Source of the DNA: Treponema sp. UBA3870
GTDB taxonomy: Bacteria; Spirochaetota; Spirochaetia; Treponematales; Treponemataceae
Assembly (NCBI GenBank): GCA_002392275.1
Contig: DGGQ01000086.1
Span: 1-8,995 of the forward strand
DNA length: 8,995 bases
Reading direction: 5' to 3'
This document shows positions 5,603-8,995 of the stretch, one piece after another. Under the pieces are notes generated by a model. It searched no databases. It was given only the letters and a program-made list of their open reading frames with translations, and was not told the DNA's origin. Positions within the stretch are counted from its first letter, which is position 1, and every line of letters begins with the position of its first letter. Both the position numbers and the translations under genes were made by a program.

Positions 5603-6349
5603 ATGAAAGATTGGCATGTTCACATTGGGCAATATTTTGAAGCCTATTATGATTTCCACGATGTCTTTTGGGTTCTAAAAAACAATGGCGTAACGGAAGC
5701 CGTGGTTGCATACCTTACGCCAAGATTTGACGATGAAAAACATTCCCTAGATTTTTACCATGCGGTTCTTGATGAATTGAAAGAGGCAAATTGCTTCGCA
5801 CAGGACATTGGATTAAAAACAGATTTCCTGCACTGGGCGGATCCTCTTGTTATAAAATCAATTTCCTTGGAAAAAATATTTTCAGAATTCAATTATTCAG
5901 GAATCGCCATTCATCCATTGCTTCATAACTGGACAAAAGAGCATCCTCTTTTACTCACTCAGATTTTTGAATTTGCTCAGAAATACAAATTGCCGCTTTT
6001 TATTCATACAGGACTTTCAGAAGCAGACGAGCCTTTGCAATTTGAAAAATGGTTTTGTAAATTCCCGGATGTAAAAACCCATCTTGCACACTGCAAAAAC
6101 CCGGATGTAACAATATCTCTCTTTTCAAAACATCCCAATCTCTTAGGAGACACAGCCTTTTGCCCGCATGATTCCTACAGTAAAATCTGCAAGGCAGGTT
6201 TTAAAGACAGGATGCTTTTTGGCACAGATTTTCCCATCACCCATTGGTACGAGCAAGAAGGAAATGCAGATTACGAGTTTAATTCTTTGAATAAAAATTA
6301 TAAGCAGATTTTAGAATGTGGCATACCGCCATTTCATTCTGCGCATTGA
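5603..6349 (+). CDS. Amidohydrolase-2 family metal-dependent hydrolase, C-terminus replaced by repeat
   Basis: This is a 248-residue TIM-barrel metalloenzyme. From ATG 5603 it begins MKDWHVHIG, with the metal pair His5/His7. It then shows GIAIHP (His104), FIHTG (His135), THLAHC (His160/163) and FGTDFP (Asp209), the full metal and catalytic set of the ACMSD-like amidohydrolases. The frame is open back to ATG 5528, directly after the maturase stop, but that would put 25 unlikely residues before the HxH strand, which normally sits at the N-terminus. The ribosome binding site at 5603 is weak. The final residues, CGIPPFHSAH, come from the adjacent repeat, and the usual closing helix is missing. 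It may tailor or cleave the peptide, as an amidohydrolase does in bottromycin synthesis, or act on a small molecule; the link is inferred from operon position. Confidence 0.85.
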   Translation: MKDWHVHIGQYFEAYYDFHDVFWVLKNNGVTEAVVAYLTPRFDDEKHSLDFYHAVLDELKEANCFAQDIGLKTDFLHWADPLVIKSISLEKIFSEFNYSGIAIHPLLHNWTKEHPLLLTQIFEFAQKYKLPLFIHTGLSEADEPLQFEKWFCKFPDVKTHLAHCKNPDVTISLFSKHPNLLGDTAFCPHDSYSKICKAGFKDRMLFGTDFPITHWYEQEGNADYEFNSLNKNYKQILECGIPPFHSAH

Positions 6350-6547
6350 AAATAATTCGCTTCGCAATCTCTTGCAACTCGGCAATCGGGGACGCCGCCC
6401 GGTGTGCATGAACAACAAGAGACTTGCGAATGCCAGAAATATCCAATCTGCAAGAACAAAAAGCGGTCCGCCGGTGGAGTGCATGAATTACAAGAGATTG
6501 CAAAGCAAAATAAAATAAATGCGCCGAGAAATATGGCGATATGCCAC
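6318..6547. repeat. Long imperfect inverted repeat element with 63-base arms
   Basis: Bases 6318-6380 match the reverse complement of 6485-6547 at about 48 of 63 positions. The arms start GTGGCATAYCGCCAT and contain GCTTYGCAATCTCTTG. The centre carries a further diverged direct copy (GTGCATGAACAACAAGAG at about 6401, GTGCATGAATTACAAGAG at about 6479). Read outward, both arms encode ELQEIAK, then NAxxxMA(V/I)CH: minus strand in the left arm, plus strand in the right. ELQEIAK is coded with synonymous differences. The left edge supplies the last codons and stop of the amidohydrolase. Short ORFs in this stretch are probably repeat-borne rather than stable genes. It has no transposase and no flanking target duplication that I can see. 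Confidence 0.8.
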
Positions 6548-6764
6548 CGAAGACGGACAAAAGATTTCCTTGAAATAATGGTCAAAACTTCGATTTATCA
6601 ATATTTGCCGTAATTAAGTTTCCGGTTGCTGAGCGTAGCTGAAGTACAACTCTCAACTCTCAATTCTCAATTCTCAATTAACCAGTGAGCAGTGTTATCT
6701 GCGAACAAATCCGCTTGTTCATCTAACATGGCGCTCTGCCACTAAAGAAAAACAAAAGATTTTC
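6533..6764 (+). repeat. Diverged direct repeat pair flanking a heptamer tract
   Basis: ATGGCGATATGCCACCGAAG (6533-6552, continuing to 6569) recurs at 6728-6764 with about 80% identity, both ending ACAAAAGATTT. Both read NMA(I/L)CH, the same peptide as the inverted-repeat arms, and the second copy has a stop right after CH. Between them are four tandem heptamers, CTCTCAA twice then TTCTCAA twice, at 6650-6677, and a small hairpin GAACAA-N6-TTGTTC at 6703-6720. No gene is supported between 6350 and 6834; the stretch is made of repeat remnants and the promoter of the next gene. Confidence 0.6.
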
Positions 6765-6785
6765 CCAAAAAAATGCGCAATTTTT

Positions 6786-6815
6786 TTTACAATCCTGATT
6801 TCCACGGCATATATA
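6786..6815 (+). promoter_or_regulatory. Candidate promoter of the Rpn nuclease gene
   Basis: TTTACA (6786-6791) and TATATA (6810-6815) are 18 bases apart. A perfect TATAAT at 6814-6819 is too far from this -35 (22 bases) but could act with an activator. The AGGAG ribosome binding site follows at 6823-6827, so the leader would be short. Confidence 0.45.
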
Positions 6816-6834
6816 TAATAGTAGGAGAAAACAA

Positions 6835-7692
6835 ATGCCTGGAATCAAAAAGTATCCCGCGTGGGAGGAGCTCACGTTTGCAAACAACTTTCTTTTCTGC
6901 AAGATTCTGGAGAGCGACCCGGAACTCTGCCGCCAGCTTTTGGAAATGCTTCTCCACGTCAGGATTGAGAAACTTTCATCGCCGAAATCCGAGTGGACGA
7001 TGCAGGAAGGTCTTGACGCAAAATCCGTCCGCTTTGATGTTTACACCAAGGACGAGAACCGAATCTTCGACATTGAGATTCAGACGACGAATCAAAAGAA
7101 TCTCCCGAAGAGGGCCAGGTATTACCAGAGCATAATAGACATGGACAACCTTTCGCATGGGGAAAAATACAGTCGGCTGAAGGACTCGTATGTGATTTTT
7201 CTTTGCCTTGAGGCCCCATTCAAAAAAAGACTTCCGGTCTATTTCTTTGAAAACACTTGCCGAGGTGACGACAAAATAAAATTGAACGACGGTGCTTACA
7301 AGGTCTTTTTCAATGCGTCCGACTATGCTAAAATGGAAAGCGACGAGGAGAAAAACTTTTTCAAATTTCTTGCGGGACACGAGGCAGAAAACGAGCTTAC
7401 CAAGTCCATCGAAGAAAAAGTAATCTTCGCCAGAAAAAACATGGAATGGAGAAAACAGTACATGACTTGGCAGCAGACAATAGACGAGGAAAAAGACATT
7501 GCGTTTGAGGAAGGTGTCCGCCAGGGACTGGAGCAGGGGATAGCCCAGGGGCTGGTGCGTGGTATGGAACAGGGCGTCTACAAAAAATCCGTGGAAGATG
7601 CGAAAGCAATGCTCGCGGACGGGATGGATGTGAATCTTGTCGCAAAATATACCGGGCTTCCGCTTGAGACCATTGAATCTGAATTGTGTTAA
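6835..7692 (+). CDS. Rpn family recombination-promoting nuclease (PD-(D/E)XK transposase-like)
   Basis: The 285-residue protein belongs to the Rpn/YhgA-like group, DNA endonucleases that raise recombination and are often labelled putative transposases. The nuclease core shows Asp68 (RFDVY), then DIEIQ with Asp79, Glu81 and Gln83 (the E-x-Q variant of E-x-K), and ARYYQSIID at about 94-102. The C-terminal third is a charged helix with repeated EGVRQGLEQGIAQGLVRG and MEQG, followed by VNLVAKYTGLPLETI, typical of the family. AGGAG at 6823-6827 sets the ATG. It is full length and intact. These genes multiply within genomes, and this one is flanked on both sides by short palindromic repeats. Whether it acts on those repeats is unknown. 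Confidence 0.92.
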   Translation: MPGIKKYPAWEELTFANNFLFCKILESDPELCRQLLEMLLHVRIEKLSSPKSEWTMQEGLDAKSVRFDVYTKDENRIFDIEIQTTNQKNLPKRARYYQSIIDMDNLSHGEKYSRLKDSYVIFLCLEAPFKKRLPVYFFENTCRGDDKIKLNDGAYKVFFNASDYAKMESDEEKNFFKFLAGHEAENELTKSIEEKVIFARKNMEWRKQYMTWQQTIDEEKDIAFEEGVRQGLEQGIAQGLVRGMEQGVYKKSVEDAKAMLADGMDVNLVAKYTGLPLETIESELC

Positions 7693-7725
7693 AAAAATCA
7701 ATCAAAGAGTGCTTGCGACTAGGAA

Positions 7726-7806
7726 CAGAATAACAAATGGCATTGGCGGTGGATTTTTTTTCGAACTATTGTTGTTCGTGCGGCAGCGTACCGCCATTTC
7801 GTTCTG
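7726..7806. repeat. Inverted repeat downstream of the Rpn gene
   Basis: CAGAATAACAAATGGC (7726-7741) pairs imperfectly with GCCATTTCGTTCTG (7793-7806). An alternative inner stem is TGGCGGT (7744-7750) with ACCGCCA (7790-7796), around CGAAC/GTTCG. The right arm, TACCGCCATTTCGTTCTGC, matches the left edge of the 6318-6547 element (TACCGCCATTTCATTCTGC) with one difference, so the two belong to one dispersed family. Read on minus, that arm gives QNEMAV as in the other element. It could end Rpn transcripts, though no U tract follows. Confidence 0.65.
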
Positions 7807-7829
7807 CCGGCTCTGAAAAAACAAGGTAT

Positions 7830-7916
7830 TGAGATAAGAAAACACTGAATAACCAGAAAGCGGGTAACAAAAACCGTATGCTCATTCAGTGTTAACCATA
7901 AATGGTATTTATCTCA
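7830..7916. repeat. Nested inverted repeat at the 3' end of the PAP2-like gene
   Basis: The outer arms are TGAGATAA (7830-7837) and TTATCTCA (7909-7916), and the inner arms AACACTGAAT (7841-7850) and ATTCAGTGTT (7884-7893), all perfect. The stop codon of the PAP2-like gene lies in the outer arm. Read on minus, the inner stem is followed by TTTCTTATC, so it may act as a weak terminator for that gene. The left inner arm and the following AACCAGAAAGCGGGT are the second copy of the motif at 2334-2357. An extra small hairpin, ACCAT-AA-ATGGT, lies at 7894-7905. Confidence 0.65.
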
Positions 7917-8900
7917 GTTTGCGTAGAACGGGGTGAACGGCTCATATCCGTCAAGCCATTTTTTCACGGGAACGCTCCAGTCAGTGTCGTCCTTACCTTC
8001 CTCAACAAATTTTTCGAACGTGTTTTTTATGTGCGCGTTGACAGCCTTCTTGTCCTCATCGCTAACGTCGCTTTCATTCTGGAAAAACGAATCAATAAAT
8101 TCGTAGACCTCTTTTTTTGTGCAAAGCTCTGGCGCAATCTTGTAGAGCATGTACAATCCGGCCGGTACGCAGTTTACGCTGTGCTGCTTTACATACAGAA
8201 CCGACTCGCCAATCATCGAAGAGTTTTTGAAAATCTCCTTATTCCACAGCTCCTTTTCTTCCTGTGTGAAATCCTCTCGCTCAAAAATCATGCGGTAAAA
8301 GCAGAACGCAAGGGTCACTGTGGAAATGTGCAGGCTTGGGACACACTCGTAATGCGGATCGGTTCTGCGCAGCCTCTTGAAACTTTTGTTGTCGGTCTTT
8401 GGTCTGTAGGTCGTGGTCATAGTGTACTTGTAGAGCTTGTTCGCCTCTGGATAAGTCATGGCAAGATAGTTGTACCACTCAACCGCAATGCTTGCCGCGC
8501 TGTTGTAGCTGTAGCGGTGGAAAATCATCGAAAGCGGCTGCATCCACATGCGGATAAAATTCATGTAGATTGAAAGCTTGTCCGTCCTGAACGGAACCTT
8601 TTCGTCAAGAGCGTGGTCAACATGCTTTACCGGGCGGCGCAGAATGTGCATCCTCTGAAAATGCTGCGGAAAGAAAAAAAGGCCCACCATCTTCAGAAGA
8701 AAGTTCATCATCGCGACAAACGCCCTTGGGTGGGCAATCGATTTCATTGTCATATAGAACCCACCGAATTCATTCATGTGCTTCCCGCGGGTGTTTTTGA
8801 TTCCATTTCTCTTGACCTTAAGATTCTTCTTCCATCTATAAGGAAACTTCATCTCCTCGGTCGGATTTTCCGGGTCATAGTTCTGGTAATAAGTTTTCAT
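7914..8900 (-). CDS. PAP2-like membrane protein (inositolphosphotransferase/AUR1-like), altered active site
   Basis: The 328-residue product resembles PAP2 superfamily lipid phosphatases and phosphotransferases. Visible motifs are TYRP (164-167) as motif 1, ECVPSLHISTVTLAF with PSLH at 188-191 as motif 2, and SVLYVKQHSVNCVPAGL with Ser233, Lys238 and His240 as motif 3. The HxxxD Asp of motif 3 is replaced by Cys244, so activity may be changed or lost. Hydrophobic stretches near 60-77 (FVAMMNFLLKMVGLFFF), 110-128, 185-205 and 243-256 suggest membrane association, fewer than the usual six helices. The C-terminal 70 residues are acidic and soluble. It is a single gene with its own promoter; no clear ribosome binding site precedes the ATG. 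The substrate is unknown. Confidence 0.7.
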   Translation of the reverse strand: MKTYYQNYDPENPTEEMKFPYRWKKNLKVKRNGIKNTRGKHMNEFGGFYMTMKSIAHPRAFVAMMNFLLKMVGLFFFPQHFQRMHILRRPVKHVDHALDEKVPFRTDKLSIYMNFIRMWMQPLSMIFHRYSYNSAASIAVEWYNYLAMTYPEANKLYKYTMTTTYRPKTDNKSFKRLRRTDPHYECVPSLHISTVTLAFCFYRMIFEREDFTQEEKELWNKEIFKNSSMIGESVLYVKQHSVNCVPAGLYMLYKIAPELCTKKEVYEFIDSFFQNESDVSDEDKKAVNAHIKNTFEKFVEEGKDDTDWSVPVKKWLDGYEPFTPFYAN

Positions 8901-8909
8901 AGGTGAAAG

Positions 8910-8938
8910 ATTCTACCATTTTATAGAAAAAAAATCAA
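8910..8938 (-). promoter_or_regulatory. Candidate promoter of the PAP2-like gene
   Basis: On minus, TTGATT (8933-8938) and TAGAAT (8910-8915) are 17 bases apart, with a T-rich run between. The predicted start is about 3 bases before the ATG at 8900, which would make a nearly leaderless mRNA and fits the lack of a Shine-Dalgarno sequence. Beyond it, 8941-8995 shows nothing I can assign. Confidence 0.5.
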
Positions 8939-8995
8939 AGTCCCCTGTTGTGATTTGTGGGTTGTGAAAAATAATAGCCCGAATTTCGACTTAAT

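Noticed and set aside
6318..6547. Miniature transposon (MITE)
   Set aside because: The long inverted arms fit in principle, but I find no flanking target-site duplication and the arms diverge with coding-like constraint, so I list it only as an inverted repeat.
6279..6613. Four overlapping 66-93 residue ORFs on both strands
   Set aside because: They are readings of the inverted-repeat element; no ribosome binding sites or domains support them as independent genes.
6976..7705. Long minus-strand open frames opposite the Rpn gene
   Set aside because: They are antisense shadows; the plus-strand product has clear nuclease motifs and a good ribosome binding site.
8387..8400. A CTTGAAACTTTTG stretch in the PAP2-like gene resembling the array tail
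   Set aside because: Only about 13 bases match, it encodes an internal KSFK of a conserved-looking region, and none of the flanking repeat is present.

Overview
This window looks like the chromosome of a Treponema-type spirochaete. That is inference: it rests on my recall of treponemal ArgG sequences, on near-consensus -35/-10 promoters, and on gene borders crowded with short dispersed repeats. No database search was possible. No rRNA, tRNA, IS element or CRISPR array is visible.

Layout. Bases 1-310 hold an inverted repeat and a 38-residue zinc-ribbon ORF. Bases 359-989 are five tandem copies of a ~135-bp unit. The last copy supplies the final 19 codons and the stop of argG (minus strand, 930-2195). 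Bases 2361-2630 carry an ACT-domain regulator (minus). Bases 2878-3159 carry an XRE-type repressor (minus), divergent from a plus-strand operon at 3320-6349. That operon encodes a 51-residue Cys-containing peptide, two small unknown proteins (55 and 77 residues), a PqqD-like/radical SAM/SPASM maturase and an amidohydrolase-2 enzyme. A long imperfect inverted repeat (6318-6547) supplies the last codons of the amidohydrolase. An Rpn-family nuclease follows (6835-7692, plus), then two more inverted repeats, then a PAP2-like membrane phosphatase relative (7914-8900, minus).

How it fits together. The 3.1-6.3 kb block reads as a self-contained RiPP (ribosomally made, modified peptide) locus. The precursor has an apparent recognition leader and a C-terminal CxxC. 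The maturase has an N-terminal recognition domain, the CxxxCxxC cluster and a Cys-rich SPASM region. The divergent repressor faces four TCGAGA sites spaced 30-32 bp apart over the operon promoter. No transporter or dedicated protease is visible here.

The most unusual feature is the tail system. All five 135-bp units encode the same C-terminal peptide, VGEGQAIIESKSFKKRPTE, followed by a stop. Thirteen of the 20 codons vary among copies and every change is synonymous. A second repeat family (6318-6547) also keeps a peptide (ELQEIAK...MA[V/I]CH) in both arms and forms the end of the amidohydrolase. Repeats therefore appear to give or swap protein C-termini here, with selection at the protein level.
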